Numbered from the stretch's first letter, positions 26,614 through 36,959 are shown. The stretch: DNA of 44,729 nucleotides from an uncultured Oscillospiraceae bacterium (GCA_947627285.1 CANQVL010000019.1:1-44729), one strand, 5' to 3'. Notes: generated from the letters alone by a model not told the origin. Program-made: numbers and translations.

Positions 26614-29466
26614 ATGCGCGACAGCATTTTTATAAAGGGCGCCAGAGAGAACAACCTGAAAAATATCGACCTGGAGCTGCCACGGGACAAGCTGGTGGTG
26701 CTGACCGGTCTCTCCGGCTCCGGCAAATCCTCCCTGGCCTTTGACACCATCTACGCCGAGGGCCAGCGGCGGTACGTGGAGTCCCTCTCCGCCTACGCCA
26801 GGCAGTTTTTGGGGCAGAAGGAAAAGCCCGACGTGGACGCCATCGACGGGCTCTCCCCCGCCATATCCATCGACCAGAAGACCACCAACAACAACCCGCG
26901 CTCCACGGTTGGCACCGTCACGGAAATATATGACTACCTGCGCCTTTTGTATGCCAACATCGGCATACCCCACTGTCCCAAGTGCGGCAAGGAGATACGC
27001 CAGCAGACGGTGGACCAGATGGTGGACCAGGTGATGGCGATGCCCGAGGGAACGCGCGTTATGGTAATGGCGCCGGTCATCCGCGGGCGCAAGGGTGAGC
27101 ACCTGAAGGTGTTTGAGGACGCCAAAAGGTCCGGCTACGTCCGTGTCAGGGTGGACGGCGAGATGCACGACCTGGAGGACGAGATAAAGCTTGACAAGAA
27201 CAAAAAGCACCGCATCGACGTGATAATCGACCGCCTTGTTGTCCGCGAGAGCATACAGCAGCGGCTCACCGACTCCATCGAGACAGCCTGCAATCTCTCC
27301 GGCGGCATAGTCACGGTAGGTATCCCCGACGAGGAGCGGGAGGTGACCTTCTCCCAGAATTACGCCTGCGAGGACTGCGGCATATCCATCGAGGAGATGT
27401 CCCCCAGGTTCTTCTCCTTCAACGCGCCCTTGGGCGCCTGCCCCGAGTGCTCCGGCCTTGGCGTCCAGCGGCAGGTGGACCCGGCGCTCATCATGCCCAA
27501 CATGACCCTCTCCATTCTTGACGGGGGCATACAGGCCAGCGGCTGGGGGAACATCAAGAACGACTCCATCGCCCTCATGTACTTCAACGCCCTCTCAAAG
27601 CGCTACCACTTCCGCCTGGACACCCCCCTGCGGGACCTTCCCGACGAGGTCATAGACGTGCTCCTCTACGGCACGAAGGGCGAGGCGCTGACCCTCAACT
27701 ACACCACCGACCGGGGCCACACCACCATGACCCGTCCCTTCGAGGGCATAATCTCAAACCTGGAGCGGCGCTACCGGGAGTCCAACTCCATCTACGCCAA
27801 GTGGGACCTGGAGCAGTACATGACCGACCACGACTGCCCCGCCTGCCACGGGAAAAGGCTCCGGCCCGAGGTCCTTGCCGTCACCGTTGGCGGGAAGAAT
27901 ATCGCGGAATTTTGCGAGATGTCCGTCACCGACGCGCTGGCTTTCATAAACGGCGTCCAGCCCACACTCTCAGAGAAGGAGCACATGATAGCTGACCGCA
28001 TCTTCAAGGAGATACGCGACCGCCTGGGCTTTTTGGAGTCAGTGGGGCTCCAGTACCTCTCCATGTCCCGCTCCGCCGGCACTCTCTCCGGCGGCGAGAG
28101 CCAGCGTATACGCCTTGCGACGCAGATAGGCTCGTCACTCATGGGCGTTTTGTATATCCTTGACGAGCCCTCCATCGGGCTCCACCAGCGGGACAACGCC
28201 AAGCTCATCGCCACCCTCGAGCGTCTGCGGGATTTGGGCAACACCCTTTTGGTGGTGGAGCACGACGAGGACACCATGCTTGCCGCCGACTACATCGTGG
28301 ACATAGGCCCCGGCGCCGGTATCCACGGCGGCGAGGTGGTCTTTGCCGGCACGCCGGAGGAGATAAAAAGGAGCGAAAAATCCATCACCGGGCAGTACCT
28401 CTCCGGCAGGAAATTCATACCCATTCCCAAAAGCCACCGCAAGGGCACGGGTAAATTCCTGAAAATAACCGGCGCCGCCGAAAACAACCTCAAGGGCATA
28501 GACGTGGATATACCCCTGGGCACCATGACCTGCGTCACCGGCGTCTCCGGCTCCGGCAAGTCGAGCCTTGTGACCGAGGTGCTCTATAAGACCTTGGCGG
28601 CGGAGCTGAACCGGGCGCGCATACGCCCCGGCAAGCACACGGGCATCTTCGGCCTGGAGCAGCTTGACAAGGTCATCGACATCGACCAATCCCCCATCGG
28701 CAGGTCCCCCAGGTCAAATCCCGCCACCTACACCGGCGTATTCAACGACATCCGCGCCCTTTTCGCCCAGACCTCCGACGCCCGCGCCAGAGGCTACGGA
28801 GCCGGCAGATTCAGCTTCAACGTCAAGGGCGGTAGGTGCGAGGCGTGCCAGGGCGACGGGCTCATAAAGATAGAGATGCACTTCCTGCCGGACATCTACG
28901 TCCCCTGTGAGGTGTGCAAGGGCAAGCGCTACAACCGGGAGACGCTGGAGGTGCGCTACAAGGAGAAGAACATCAGCGAGGTCCTGGACATGACCGTGGA
29001 CGAGGCGGTGGAGTTTTTCGAGAACGTCCCGAAAATCGCCGACCGCCTTCGCACCCTCCAGGACGTGGGACTGGGGTATATTAAGCTCGGTCAACCCAGC
29101 ACCACCCTCTCCGGCGGCGAGGCACAGCGCGTAAAGCTTGCGACGGAGCTGTCAAAGCGCTCCACCGGCGCAACCTTCTACGTGCTGGACGAGCCCACCA
29201 CGGGGCTCCACACCGACGACGTGCGCAAACTGGTGGACGTGCTCAACCGCCTTGTGGACGCGGGCAACACAGTGGTCGTCATCGAGCACAATCTGGACGT
29301 AATCAAGGTCGCGGACCACATCATCGACCTGGGCCCCGAGGGCGGCGACGGCGGCGGTGAGGTCGTCTTCACCGGCACCCCGGAGGAGTGCTCCCGCTGT
29401 GAAAAAAGCTACACCGGGCAGGTTTTGAAAACCTACTACGACGCCCACCCCGGGCAGAGGATATAA
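26614..29466 (+). CDS. uvrA: UvrABC excinuclease subunit A
   Basis: A 950-residue ABC-type damage-recognition ATPase of nucleotide excision repair. The first Walker A is [14 protein letters not shown] near residue 31; the second is [14 protein letters not shown] near residue 645. Zinc fingers are visible as [18 protein letters not shown] with [14 protein letters not shown], and CEACQGDG with CEVCKGKR. Two signatures ([12 protein letters not shown] and [12 protein letters not shown]) and [16 protein letters not shown] Walker B motifs are intact. AAGGAG precedes ATG 26614. Length is standard. uvrB and uvrC are not nearby. Confidence 0.98.
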   Translation: MRDSIFIKGARENNLKNIDLELPRDKLVVLTGLSGSGKSSLAFDTIYAEGQRRYVESLSAYARQFLGQKEKPDVDAIDGLSPAISIDQKTTNNNPRSTVGTVTEIYDYLRLLYANIGIPHCPKCGKEIRQQTVDQMVDQVMAMPEGTRVMVMAPVIRGRKGEHLKVFEDAKRSGYVRVRVDGEMHDLEDEIKLDKNKKHRIDVIIDRLVVRESIQQRLTDSIETACNLSGGIVTVGIPDEEREVTFSQNYACEDCGISIEEMSPRFFSFNAPLGACPECSGLGVQRQVDPALIMPNMTLSILDGGIQASGWGNIKNDSIALMYFNALSKRYHFRLDTPLRDLPDEVIDVLLYGTKGEALTLNYTTDRGHTTMTRPFEGIISNLERRYRESNSIYAKWDLEQYMTDHDCPACHGKRLRPEVLAVTVGGKNIAEFCEMSVTDALAFINGVQPTLSEKEHMIADRIFKEIRDRLGFLESVGLQYLSMSRSAGTLSGGESQRIRLATQIGSSLMGVLYILDEPSIGLHQRDNAKLIATLERLRDLGNTLLVVEHDEDTMLAADYIVDIGPGAGIHGGEVVFAGTPEEIKRSEKSITGQYLSGRKFIPIPKSHRKGTGKFLKITGAAENNLKGIDVDIPLGTMTCVTGVSGSGKSSLVTEVLYKTLAAELNRARIRPGKHTGIFGLEQLDKVIDIDQSPIGRSPRSNPATYTGVFNDIRALFAQTSDARARGYGAGRFSFNVKGGRCEACQGDGLIKIEMHFLPDIYVPCEVCKGKRYNRETLEVRYKEKNISEVLDMTVDEAVEFFENVPKIADRLRTLQDVGLGYIKLGQPSTTLSGGEAQRVKLATELSKRSTGATFYVLDEPTTGLHTDDVRKLVDVLNRLVDAGNTVVVIEHNLDVIKVADHIIDLGPEGGDGGGEVVFTGTPEECSRCEKSYTGQVLKTYYDAHPGQRI

Positions 29467-29477
29467 AATCATCACAC

Positions 29478-29509
29478 CGCGGCGCGGGACCTTAAAGCCC
29501 CGCGCCGCG
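29478..29509 (+). terminator. Hairpin after uvrA
   Basis: An 11-bp GC-rich stem (CGCGGCGCGGG with CCCGCGCCGCG) 12 bases after the uvrA stop, followed by TCTTG rather than a clear T run, so possibly a weak terminator. Confidence 0.6.
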
Positions 29510-29511
29510 TC

Positions 29512-29540
29512 TTGACATTTCACTCATTTCGGGATACACT
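29512..29540 (+). promoter_or_regulatory. Promoter of the second MATE gene
   Basis: TTGACA (29512-29517), 17 bases, TACACT (29535-29540). It starts only 2 bases after the uvrA hairpin. Confidence 0.75.
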
Positions 29541-29580
29541 GTCTCCCAAACTATATTCAATCTTATACTTGAGGCGTTTT

Positions 29581-30912
29581 ATGCAAATAAAGCTCTCCGA
29601 CCACTTCACATATTCCGGGCTCCTTCGGTTCACCCTTCCCAGTATGGCGATGATGCTGTTCACCTCCGTCTACGTGGTGGTGGACGGATTTTTTGTGTCC
29701 AATTTCGTGGGCAAGGAGGCGCTGGCGGGGGTCAATTTCATCTATCCCTTTTTGATGATCCTCGGCACTGTGGGCTTCCTCTTCGGCACAGGCGGCGGGG
29801 CGCTGGTGGCGATAACCATGGGCGAGGGGGACCCGAAAAGGGCAAACGAGCTGTTCTCCCTCTTTGTGTACGTTTCCCTGGGGCTGGGCGCGGCGTTCAC
29901 CCTCCTGGGCTTTGTCATGCTCCGCCCCGTGGCTGTTTGGATGGGCGCTGAGGGGGAAATGCTGGAGGACGCCCTCACCTACGGGCGCTGGTATTTGATG
30001 TCCTTGCCGCTTTTCATAGTCGAGCACGAGTTTGAAAGCTTCACCGTCACCGCCGAAAAGCCCCGTCTCGGGCTATTTTTCAACCTTGCCGCCGGCATGA
30101 CAAACATCGTCCTTGACGCCGTGCTCGTGGGCGTCCTTCGCATGGGTATAGACGGCGCGGCGGTGGCGACGGCGCTGTGCCAAACGGTGGGCGGCGCGGG
30201 ACCGCTCATATACTTCTCCCGCAAAAACTCAAGTCTCCTGCGCCTCGGGCGCACACACTGGGACGGCAAAGCTCTTATCAGGTGCGTCGGCAACGGCTCC
30301 AGCGAGCTCATGAGCAACATCTCCATGTCCCTGGTGGGTATTCTCTACAACATACAGCTCCTGCGCATAGCAGGCGAGGACGGCGTGGCGGCATACGGGA
30401 CCATCATGTACGTGAACATGGTGTTCATCGCCGTATTCATCGGCTACTCCATAGGCTCCGCGCCGGTCATAGGCTACCACCACGGAGCCGGCGACAAAGC
30501 GGAGCTCAAGTCGCTTTTGAAAAAGAGCCTGGTGATCCTCGGCGTCATGTCCGTGGCGATGCTTGTGTTCGGCGAGACCATGTCCGGGCCCGTGGCGAGG
30601 ATATTTGTGGGCTACGACGACGCGCTCATGGATATGACGCGGGACGGCTTCCGCCTGTACTCCACCATGTTCATCTTTTCCGGCTACGCCATATTCGGCT
30701 CGTCCCTCTTTACCGCCCTGGGCGACGGCGTGACCTCCGCCGTCATATCCGGGCTGCGCACGATGGTGTTTGAAACCGCCTCGGTCCTGCTTCTCCCGTT
30801 GGCGCTGGGTCTTTCCGGCATATGGCTCTCCGCGCCCCTGGCCGAGGCTATGAGCGTGGTTTTGTCCGGGTTCTTTCTGGTCAAAAAGAGGGATAAATAC
30901 GGATATTTCTGA
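29581..30912 (+). CDS. MATE family efflux transporter (second)
   Basis: A 443-residue MATE transporter with about twelve helices, different in subgroup from the one at 17797. The start MQIKLSDHFTYSGLLRFTLPSM and the block TSVYVVVDGFFVSNFVGKEALAGVNF are typical of the Clostridia DinF/NorM-like branch, and the second half has FSGYAIFGSSLFTALGDG. ATG 29581 is chosen over an upstream start at 29512, which would lie in the promoter. The ribosome site is weak (GAGG). Substrate unknown; probably an independent transcript from the promoter at 29512. Confidence 0.9.
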   Translation: MQIKLSDHFTYSGLLRFTLPSMAMMLFTSVYVVVDGFFVSNFVGKEALAGVNFIYPFLMILGTVGFLFGTGGGALVAITMGEGDPKRANELFSLFVYVSLGLGAAFTLLGFVMLRPVAVWMGAEGEMLEDALTYGRWYLMSLPLFIVEHEFESFTVTAEKPRLGLFFNLAAGMTNIVLDAVLVGVLRMGIDGAAVATALCQTVGGAGPLIYFSRKNSSLLRLGRTHWDGKALIRCVGNGSSELMSNISMSLVGILYNIQLLRIAGEDGVAAYGTIMYVNMVFIAVFIGYSIGSAPVIGYHHGAGDKAELKSLLKKSLVILGVMSVAMLVFGETMSGPVARIFVGYDDALMDMTRDGFRLYSTMFIFSGYAIFGSSLFTALGDGVTSAVISGLRTMVFETASVLLLPLALGLSGIWLSAPLAEAMSVVLSGFFLVKKRDKYGYF

Positions 30913-30978
30913 CGCCCACGGATCGGATACATTATGGTGCGCCGCTTTCGCGCCTGCCAAAGCATTCGTCAGCTTCGG

Positions 30979-32085
30979 TCACACCAACACCGTCAGCAAG
31001 AGCAGGGCCGCCAGGAACAATACGTTCCACAGTGTGAATACGCCCAGGTATTTCCCCTTGAGCTCCGGGGAGCGGCGGGCGACCTGCTTGTAGGATATGA
31101 GGCTCGCCATTGACGCTATGAGCGTCCCGAGCCCGCCGATGTTCACGCCGACGAGCAGGTCCCTCCAGTCGGTGGTAAAGCCCCCCAGCAAAAGCGCCGC
31201 GGGGACGTTGCTGATGACCTGCGAAAGCCCCGCCGACACCCCCAGTACATGACCGTCGAGCACAGAAAGCACGGCGTTTTTGAAGGGCTCAAAGCGTCCC
31301 ATGTTGCCGATGAACACGAAAAACGCCAGGAACGTGGCAAGGAGGCTGTAATCCACCCGCAGGAGCAGTCTCCAATTTTTCACCGCCACGGCAATTACCA
31401 CTGCCGGCAGGAGCACCCAGATGCTCACAAGCTTTGCCACAGCCAGGACGCAGAGTACAAAAAGCGCCCCGAAATACGCAAGGTCAAAGCGCTTTATCTC
31501 AGCTCCTCCGCCCTCAAGCTCCACCCTCACCGGCAAATTCCTCACCGTCAGCGCGGACAGCGCCAGAAGGACGGCGGAAAAGGCGGCGTATGGCGCGACG
31601 GTGGCAACAAACTCCCCAAGCCCCATGTCGGATACGGAGTAGATATACAGGTTCTGCGGGTTGCCTATGGGCGTGAGCATACTTCCCAGATTTGCGGCGA
31701 CGGTCATTAAGGTCACGGTGAGGCACATGGAGTCCGTTCGCCCCTCCATGTCGAATATCATTATCGCCAGCGGCACGAAGGTTATCAGCGCCACGTCGTT
31801 TGTGATGAGCATGGAGCTCATAAAGCACAGGGCGATGAGCGTCAGCGTCAGCCCCCGCCGGTTTTTCAGCCTGCGGAGCAGTCCCTCGGCAAGCCGCCGG
31901 AAAAGCCCCAGCTCCCGCAGTCCCGCCATGACCGCCATAAGGCAGAAAAGCACAACGAGGGTGTCCCAGTTTATGTAGTCAAAATAGCCCCTGTCCGGCG
32001 GCACGAGAAAGCACGACGCCATGGCAAGCAGCGCCGCGGCGCAAAGCACCGTCTCGTCCGCGAAAACCTTGAGAATTTTCTTCAT
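30979..32085 (-). CDS. SLC13/ArsB-NhaD superfamily anion permease
   Basis: A 368-residue membrane protein with about ten helices. The blocks FMSSMLITNDVALITFVPLA and NLGSMLTPIGNPQNLYIY match the two helix-reentrant repeats of the ion transporter superfamily, where NP and SN/TP motifs bind ion and substrate. It likely moves a di- or tricarboxylate, or another anion. It lies downstream of the cysteine desulfidase-like gene with a 74-base gap, perhaps one transcript. The substrate cannot be assigned. Confidence 0.83.
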   Translation of the reverse strand: MKKILKVFADETVLCAAALLAMASCFLVPPDRGYFDYINWDTLVVLFCLMAVMAGLRELGLFRRLAEGLLRRLKNRRGLTLTLIALCFMSSMLITNDVALITFVPLAIMIFDMEGRTDSMCLTVTLMTVAANLGSMLTPIGNPQNLYIYSVSDMGLGEFVATVAPYAAFSAVLLALSALTVRNLPVRVELEGGGAEIKRFDLAYFGALFVLCVLAVAKLVSIWVLLPAVVIAVAVKNWRLLLRVDYSLLATFLAFFVFIGNMGRFEPFKNAVLSVLDGHVLGVSAGLSQVISNVPAALLLGGFTTDWRDLLVGVNIGGLGTLIASMASLISYKQVARRSPELKGKYLGVFTLWNVLFLAALLLLTVLV

Positions 32086-32159
32086 TTTTTACTCCGTTTT
32101 AACGAATATCCGCACCACAGGCCCCTTCTCCCGAGGCTCCACAGTCGTGGCTGTCGCCT

Positions 32160-33437
32160 TTACTCCCCGCCCATCATAAGGCGCAAGATCTCATTGTCCG
32201 TCTCCCGCATACCCTCGCGGGCAAGGCGGCTCACGGCGTCGATGGTGTTCTCCACGCCCTTTATGACGATCCCGTCGCCGCCCACAAACTCGCTCCCCTG
32301 CCGGTTCATGCTCCAGCCCAGGAGCCCCGCCTCCACAGCGGAGGCGATCTTCGCGGCGCAGCTCGCCTTTGCCCCGTCGCAGATCATGCCGGAGTTTATG
32401 GCGAGGGCGTTCACCACCGTGTGGGCTATCTCCTCGTATCCGCCGCCGTAGAGGAAGCATATCCCCGCCCCGGCCCCGGCGCCGGCGCTGGTGGCGCCGC
32501 AGTAGGCGGAAAGGGCGCCGATGCCGTCCTTCAGGTGTACCGTCACAAGGTTGGAAACCAAAAGCGCCCGCAGGAGCGTGTCCCGGGACACGCCCAGTTC
32601 ATTCGCGTAGACTATCACCGGCACGCTGGCGGTTATGCCCTGGTTGCCGGAGCCGGAATTTATTATCACCGGCAGCTCGCACCCGCTCATCCGCGCGTCC
32701 GACCCGGCGGCGGCGTACGCCTTTGCCCGGTTCCAGACGGTGGAGCCGTAGGAGCTGAGCAGTATCCTCCCGATCTCCGCGCCCCAGCCGCCCCGCAGTC
32801 CCTCCCCGGCGATGGCCATATTGAGCTCCATCTGCCTTGAAAGCACGGGCCGCACCTCCTCCAGGTCCACCCCGCGCGCGTACTCCACAATGTCACGAAC
32901 GGTGAGAAGCTCCCGCCTTCCCTCGGGCTTCACGGTCTCCCCGGAATATGGTGCGTCCACCAGAACCGCGCCGTTTTTCTCCACCCGCACCACGTTCGTG
33001 TGGTGCCCGGTTATACGCACAAGCGCCGTATCCTCTCCGGCGGCAAGGCGGACCTGGATGTCAAATGGGCAGGGGGAATCGGACCTGCTCACCGCGATGG
33101 GAACGCTCTCCAAAAATCCGTCAAGCCTCGCAAGCTCCGCCTGCGCAACGCCCGGCAGCACCTCCAGCTCCCGGTCCGGGTCCCCGCAGACGATCCCGGC
33201 GGCGACGGCGGCTCCCAGCCCCCTCCTGCCGCCGGTGTGGGGGACTATCACGCTTTTGACGTTCTTTATTATGTTGCCGGAGACGGCAAGCTCCACCCTC
33301 TCCGGCGCTCTCCCCAGCTCCCTCCGGGCTAACGCTCCCGAGTAAGCCACGGCGATGGGCTCGGTACACCCCATGGCGGGTACGAGCTGTTCCTTCAATA
33401 TCCGCGTGTACTCTCTCCACAGCGCGTTTTTCTCCAC
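32160..33437 (-). CDS. L-cysteine desulfidase/L-serine dehydratase-like enzyme (UPF0597, CyuA family)
   Basis: A 425-residue iron-sulfur enzyme of the UPF0597 family. Cys in LVPAMGCTEPIAVAY, the block HTGGRRGLGAA, and SGMICDGAKASCAAK are the family cluster-binding signatures. Members such as E. coli CyuA break down cysteine to pyruvate, ammonia and sulfide; database names often call them L-serine ammonia-lyase alpha subunit. The start is GTG 33437 with GAGGTGA upstream. The neighbouring permease could supply or export its substrate or product. Confidence 0.85.
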   Translation of the reverse strand: MEKNALWREYTRILKEQLVPAMGCTEPIAVAYSGALARRELGRAPERVELAVSGNIIKNVKSVIVPHTGGRRGLGAAVAAGIVCGDPDRELEVLPGVAQAELARLDGFLESVPIAVSRSDSPCPFDIQVRLAAGEDTALVRITGHHTNVVRVEKNGAVLVDAPYSGETVKPEGRRELLTVRDIVEYARGVDLEEVRPVLSRQMELNMAIAGEGLRGGWGAEIGRILLSSYGSTVWNRAKAYAAAGSDARMSGCELPVIINSGSGNQGITASVPVIVYANELGVSRDTLLRALLVSNLVTVHLKDGIGALSAYCGATSAGAGAGAGICFLYGGGYEEIAHTVVNALAINSGMICDGAKASCAAKIASAVEAGLLGWSMNRQGSEFVGGDGIVIKGVENTIDAVSRLAREGMRETDNEILRLMMGGE

Positions 33438-33467
33438 CTTCTCACCTCATTCATCTCCGTCATTTCC

Positions 33468-33498
33468 AAAAAGTGCCCGGAGCGTCCGGGCACTTTTT
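33468..33498 (-). terminator. Terminator at the end of the pentose operon
   Basis: A 14-bp perfect stem (AAAAAGTGCCCGGA with TCCGGGCACTTTTT), GCG loop and flanking T run on the minus strand, directly after the transaldolase stop. Confidence 0.93.
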
Positions 33499-33511
33499 TA
33501 TTTATATTGCA

Positions 33512-34165
33512 TTACTCACCGAAAACGGCTATGTAGTCCTTCTTGAACTTCTCGATCCCGGCATCGGTCAGGGGGTGATGTATCATCTGCTCGATGACGG
33601 AATAGGGTATCGTGGCGATGTGCGCCCCCGCCAGCGCGCACTGGGTGACGTGGATGGGGTTGCGGATGGAGGCGCAGATGATCTCGGTGTCAAAGCCGTA
33701 GTTGTCAAAGATGGTGACGATGTCCTCGATGAGCGCCACGCCCTCGGTGGAGATGTCGTCAAGCCTTCCGAGGAACGGGCTTACGTAGGTCGCCCCCGCG
33801 CGGGCGGCGAGAAGCGCCTGGTTCGCGGTGAAGATCAACGTCACGTTGGTCTTTATCCCCTCGGAGTGCAGGACCTTGACGGCCTTGAGCCCCTCGGCGG
33901 TCATGGGAATCTTCACCACCATGTTGGGGTGAATGGCGGCGATCTCCCGCCCTTCCCTTATCATGCCCTCGGCGTCGGTGGTGGTCGCCTTCACCTCGCC
34001 GGAGATGGGCCCGTCAACGATGGAGGTGATCTCGCGTATTACCTCCTTGAAGTCCCTGCCCTCCTTGGCGATAAGGCTGGGGTTTGTGGTTACTCCGCAG
34101 ATGACGCCCAGGTCGTTTGCCTTTCGGATGTCCTCCACGTGAGCGGTGTCGATGAAAAGCTTCAT
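33512..34165 (-). CDS. Transaldolase/fructose-6-phosphate aldolase family (TalC/Fsa)
   Basis: A 217-residue short transaldolase. Signature blocks: [33 protein letters not shown], the Schiff-base Lys in VVKIPMT, and ASIRNPIHV. It moves a dihydroxyacetone unit between sugar phosphates in the non-oxidative pentose phosphate pathway. It ends the minus-strand pentose operon, 27 bases after transketolase. Short members can be either transaldolases or fructose-6-phosphate aldolases; the transketolase neighbours favour transaldolase. Confidence 0.93.
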   Translation of the reverse strand: MKLFIDTAHVEDIRKANDLGVICGVTTNPSLIAKEGRDFKEVIREITSIVDGPISGEVKATTTDAEGMIREGREIAAIHPNMVVKIPMTAEGLKAVKVLHSEGIKTNVTLIFTANQALLAARAGATYVSPFLGRLDDISTEGVALIEDIVTIFDNYGFDTEIICASIRNPIHVTQCALAGAHIATIPYSVIEQMIHHPLTDAGIEKFKKDYIAVFGE

Positions 34166-34192
34166 GGTAATTTTCCTCCTATATGATTAGTA

Positions 34193-35131
34193 TTAAAGCT
34201 CTTTGGCAGTCTTTGCGATGTTCTCCGCGCTGAGCCCGAACTGCTTCAAAAGCGGCACGGCGGGACCGGAGTGACCGAACTCGTCGTTTACGCCCACGCG
34301 CTTCACCTTGCAGGGTATGCCGGACTCGGCGACGGCGGCGCAGACCGCCTCGCCCAGGCCGCCGATTATGCTGTGCTCCTCGGCGGTAACTATCCTTCCG
34401 CACTCCCTTGCCGCCTTCAGGACAAGCTCGTCGTCCAGGGGCTTTACTGTGCACATATTGATGACCCTGGCGCTTATCCCCTCGCCCGCAAGCTGCTCCG
34501 CCGCCTGAAGCGCCTCGTAGACCATGAGCCCCGTGGCGATGATGGCCACGTCTCCGCCCTCACGGAGCGTCTCGCCCTTTCCTATCTCAAATTTGAAATC
34601 TTTCTCGTCGTGGAACACGGGTATCGCCAGGCGCCCGAACCGCAGGTACACGGGGCCCACGTGCTCATAGGCGGCGCGGACCGCGGCCTCCGCCTCCACC
34701 GCGTCGGAGGGGCACAGCACCACCATTCCGGGAATGGAGCGCATGAGGGCGAAGTCCTCACAGCACTGGTGTGACGCGCCGTCCTCGCCCACGGAGATAC
34801 CGCCGTGAGTCGCGCCGATCTTCACGTTCAAATGGGGGTAGCCGATGGAGTTGCGCACCTGCTCAAAGGCGCGCCCGGCGGCAAACATGGCAAAGGAGCT
34901 GGCAAAGGGCACAAGCCCCATGCTCGCCGCTCCGGCGGCGACCGCCATCATGTTCCCCTCGGCTATGCCGCACTCAAAATGCCTGTCGGGGAAGGCCTTC
35001 CTGAATACGCCCGTCTTTGTGGCGGCGGCAAGGTCCGCCTCGAACACCACTAAATCCTCATGCTCCGCGCCAAGCTTTGCCAGGGCCGCGCCGTAGGCGT
35101 CGCGGGTCGCCATTTTTTTCACATCTGCCAT
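34193..35131 (-). CDS. Transketolase C-terminal subunit
   Basis: A 312-residue half-transketolase holding the pyrimidine-binding and C-terminal domains. FECGIAEGNMMAVAAG carries the catalytic Glu that activates thiamine; THGGISVGEDGASHQ is the conserved loop, and GRIVTAEEHSIIGGLG the C-terminal domain. It starts 1 base after the stop of the N-terminal half. Two-gene transketolases are normal in many Clostridia, so this is not a broken gene. It acts with the other half and transaldolase on xylulose-5-phosphate. Confidence 0.95.
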   Translation of the reverse strand: MADVKKMATRDAYGAALAKLGAEHEDLVVFEADLAAATKTGVFRKAFPDRHFECGIAEGNMMAVAAGAASMGLVPFASSFAMFAAGRAFEQVRNSIGYPHLNVKIGATHGGISVGEDGASHQCCEDFALMRSIPGMVVLCPSDAVEAEAAVRAAYEHVGPVYLRFGRLAIPVFHDEKDFKFEIGKGETLREGGDVAIIATGLMVYEALQAAEQLAGEGISARVINMCTVKPLDDELVLKAARECGRIVTAEEHSIIGGLGEAVCAAVAESGIPCKVKRVGVNDEFGHSGPAVPLLKQFGLSAENIAKTAKEL

Positions 35132-35132
35132 C

Positions 35133-35978
35133 TTATTTCGCCTCCAGTTCCGCCAATTTCGCGTTCAATTCGCTCATCGCGACCTCATACTCGGCGTCGT
35201 TGGGCGCCTTTCCATGCCACTCCACGGAGTTTGTCATGTAGCTTACGCCGGTGCCCTTGACGGTGTGCATGACGATTCCAAAGGGCTTGCCCTTTGTCTC
35301 CCGCGCCCTGTTGAAGGCCGCCTCCATCTCGTCAAAGTCGTGCCCGTTTATTTCCACCGTCTCAAAGCCGAAGGCCCGCATTTTTGCGGCGATGTCGCCG
35401 GAGTCCATAACGTCCTTTGTGGGCCCGTCGATCTGAAGCCCGTTCTTGTCCACGATCGCCACGAAGTTGTCAAGCTTGTAGTTGGCGGCGAACATAAACG
35501 CCTCCCAGACCTGCCCCTCCTCGATCTCTCCGTCGCCCAGGAGCGTGTACACCCGGCAGGACTTGCCCATGTACTTTGCCGCCTTCGCCATTCCGGCGGC
35601 GCAGCTGACGCCCTGTCCCAGGGAGCCCGTGGACATATCCACTCCCGGCGTCATGTTCATGTTGGGGTGCCCCTGAAGGTGGCTGCCTATCTGCCGCAGG
35701 GTCTTCAGATCCTCCCAGGGGAAGAAGCCCCTGAGAGCCAGCGCCGCGTAAAGCCCCGGCGCGGTGTGGCCCTTGGAGAGCACAAACCGGTCACGGTCGG
35801 GGTTTTGGGGGTCGGCGGGGTCAACGTTCAGCTCCTTGAAATAGAGGTAGGTGAACAGGTCGGCGGCTGAGAGTGAGCCGCCCGGATGCCCCGCCTTTGC
35901 CGCATGGGTCCCCTCAATGATCCCCATACGGACCCGAGTCGCCATAATGGCAAGTTCTTTCTTCTCTTCCAGTGTCAT
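35133..35978 (-). CDS. Transketolase N-terminal subunit
   Basis: A 281-residue half-transketolase holding the thiamine pyrophosphate-binding domain: HAAKAGHPGGSLSAADLF, LSKGHTAPGLYA, MSTGSLGQGVS, and GDGEIEEGQVWEA with the downstream N (VDKNGLQ) as the metal/TPP motif. ATG 35978 starts the conserved MTLEEKKEL and follows GGAGGA; the open frame runs much further upstream through repeat copy C but without family similarity. Repeat copy C lies upstream, between it and araD. Confidence 0.95.
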   Translation of the reverse strand: MTLEEKKELAIMATRVRMGIIEGTHAAKAGHPGGSLSAADLFTYLYFKELNVDPADPQNPDRDRFVLSKGHTAPGLYAALALRGFFPWEDLKTLRQIGSHLQGHPNMNMTPGVDMSTGSLGQGVSCAAGMAKAAKYMGKSCRVYTLLGDGEIEEGQVWEAFMFAANYKLDNFVAIVDKNGLQIDGPTKDVMDSGDIAAKMRAFGFETVEINGHDFDEMEAAFNRARETKGKPFGIVMHTVKGTGVSYMTNSVEWHGKAPNDAEYEVAMSELNAKLAELEAK

Positions 35979-36053
35979 TTTGTCCTCCTGATTAAATAAA
36001 TGAAATAATAAAAAGATGAAATTACCGCCCGAGCCAAAACTTAAATCCAAACA

Positions 36054-36228
36054 TTTTTCCGACGGCATGTACGTCGGAAAAATCACCTTTTGTTTTGCGG
36101 AGTGTGCGGCTCTGTGAGCCGTGCGCGAAGCAAAACAGCAGGAAAATTTTTTCTGAATTTCGCAAAATTCAGAAAAATTTTCCGCACGCATCCCCTTTGC
36201 CAAAAAAGGCAAAGCCTTTTTTGGCAAA
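36054..36228 (-). repeat. Composite hairpin repeat, copy C
   Basis: Minus-strand copy, sense to araD. Sense order: hairpin 1 (36196-36228, 15-bp stem, AAAAAAGGC core), GGGGATGCGTGCGG, hairpin 2 (36141-36183, loop TGCG, one bulge), P3 (36091-36098 with 36130-36137, 8 bp) enclosing a CGGCTC/GAGCCG hairpin (36107-36121), CACACT, ACAAAAGGTGA and hairpin 4 (36054-36082, identical to copy B). An extra hairpin (36236-36259) sits between araD and hairpin 1. It is located inside the pentose gene cluster and could act as an internal terminator or processing site. Confidence 0.85.
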
Positions 36229-36235
36229 CTTGGCA

Positions 36236-36259
36236 TTTGAAGCCCGAACGGGCTTCAAA
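36236..36259 (-). terminator. Hairpin directly after araD
   Basis: An 11-bp stem (TTTGAAGCCCG with CGGGCTTCAAA) and an AA loop, 7 bases after the araD stop. No strong T run follows, so attenuation rather than full termination is likely. Confidence 0.55.
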
Positions 36260-36266
36260 GCCAGTT

Positions 36267-36959
36267 TCATTGCCCGTAATACGCGTTTTCCCCGTGCTTG
36301 CGCAGGTAGTGCTTGTCCAGAAGCTCCTGCTGCATTATCGGAAGTCCCGGAGTGAGTGCCATAGCGTGGAACGCCATAAACGCCACCTCCTCCAGAACCA
36401 CGGCGTTGTGTACGGCGTTCATGGGGTCGGCGCCCCAGGCGAAGGGGCCGTGGGAGCGCACCAGCACGGCGGGTATGTCCACAGGGCTTATGTCCCGCTT
36501 TACAAACGTCTCAATTATTACATTCCCCGTCTCAAGCTCATAGTCCCCGGCTATCTCCTCAGGCGTCATAGCGCGGGTACAGGGTATCTCCCCGTAAAAA
36601 TAGTCCCCCTGTGTGGTGCCGAAGGGCGGTATCCCCCTGCCGGCCTGGGCGAAGCTTGTCGCCCAGCGGGAGTGGGTGTGGACTATGCCCCCCAGCGCCG
36701 GGAACGCCTTATAAAGCGCCACGTGGGTGGGCGTGTCGGAGGAGGGCTTGTACCGCCCCTCCACGCGTTTGCCGCTCATATCCACCACCACCATGTCCTC
36801 CGCCTTCATGCCGTCATATTCCACGCCCGAGGGCTTGATGACCACCAGCCCCTTTTCCCGGTCGATGCCCGACACGTTCCCCCAGGTGAAGGTCACGAGC
36901 CCGTGCTTCGGCAGCATGAGATTTGCCTCCAAAACCTGCCGCTTCAGTTCCTCCAGCAT
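36267..36959 (-). CDS. araD: L-ribulose-5-phosphate 4-epimerase
   Basis: A 230-residue class II aldolase-fold epimerase that converts L-ribulose-5-phosphate to D-xylulose-5-phosphate, the entry of L-arabinose into the pentose phosphate pathway. Motifs: [18 protein letters not shown], the zinc His pair in [23 protein letters not shown] and [12 protein letters not shown] 36959 has GGAGGAG just upstream. It follows the CPCC-HAD gene by 13 bases. Related fuculose aldolases are similar in fold, but the THSR..., TTQGDYF and SHGPF set favours AraD. Confidence 0.93.
   Translation of the reverse strand: MLEELKRQVLEANLMLPKHGLVTFTWGNVSGIDREKGLVVIKPSGVEYDGMKAEDMVVVDMSGKRVEGRYKPSSDTPTHVALYKAFPALGGIVHTHSRWATSFAQAGRGIPPFGTTQGDYFYGEIPCTRAMTPEEIAGDYELETGNVIIETFVKRDISPVDIPAVLVRSHGPFAWGADPMNAVHNAVVLEEVAFMAFHAMALTPGLPIMQQELLDKHYLRKHGENAYYGQ

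Noticed and set aside
34193-35978. Transketolase broken into two pieces by mutation
   Set aside because: Each half has its own ribosome site and complete domains; two-gene transketolases are normal in Clostridia.
36054-36228. Classical MITE with terminal inverted repeats and target duplications
   Set aside because: The ends of the element are different hairpins, not inverted copies of each other, and no target-site duplication is visible; a mobile origin remains possible.
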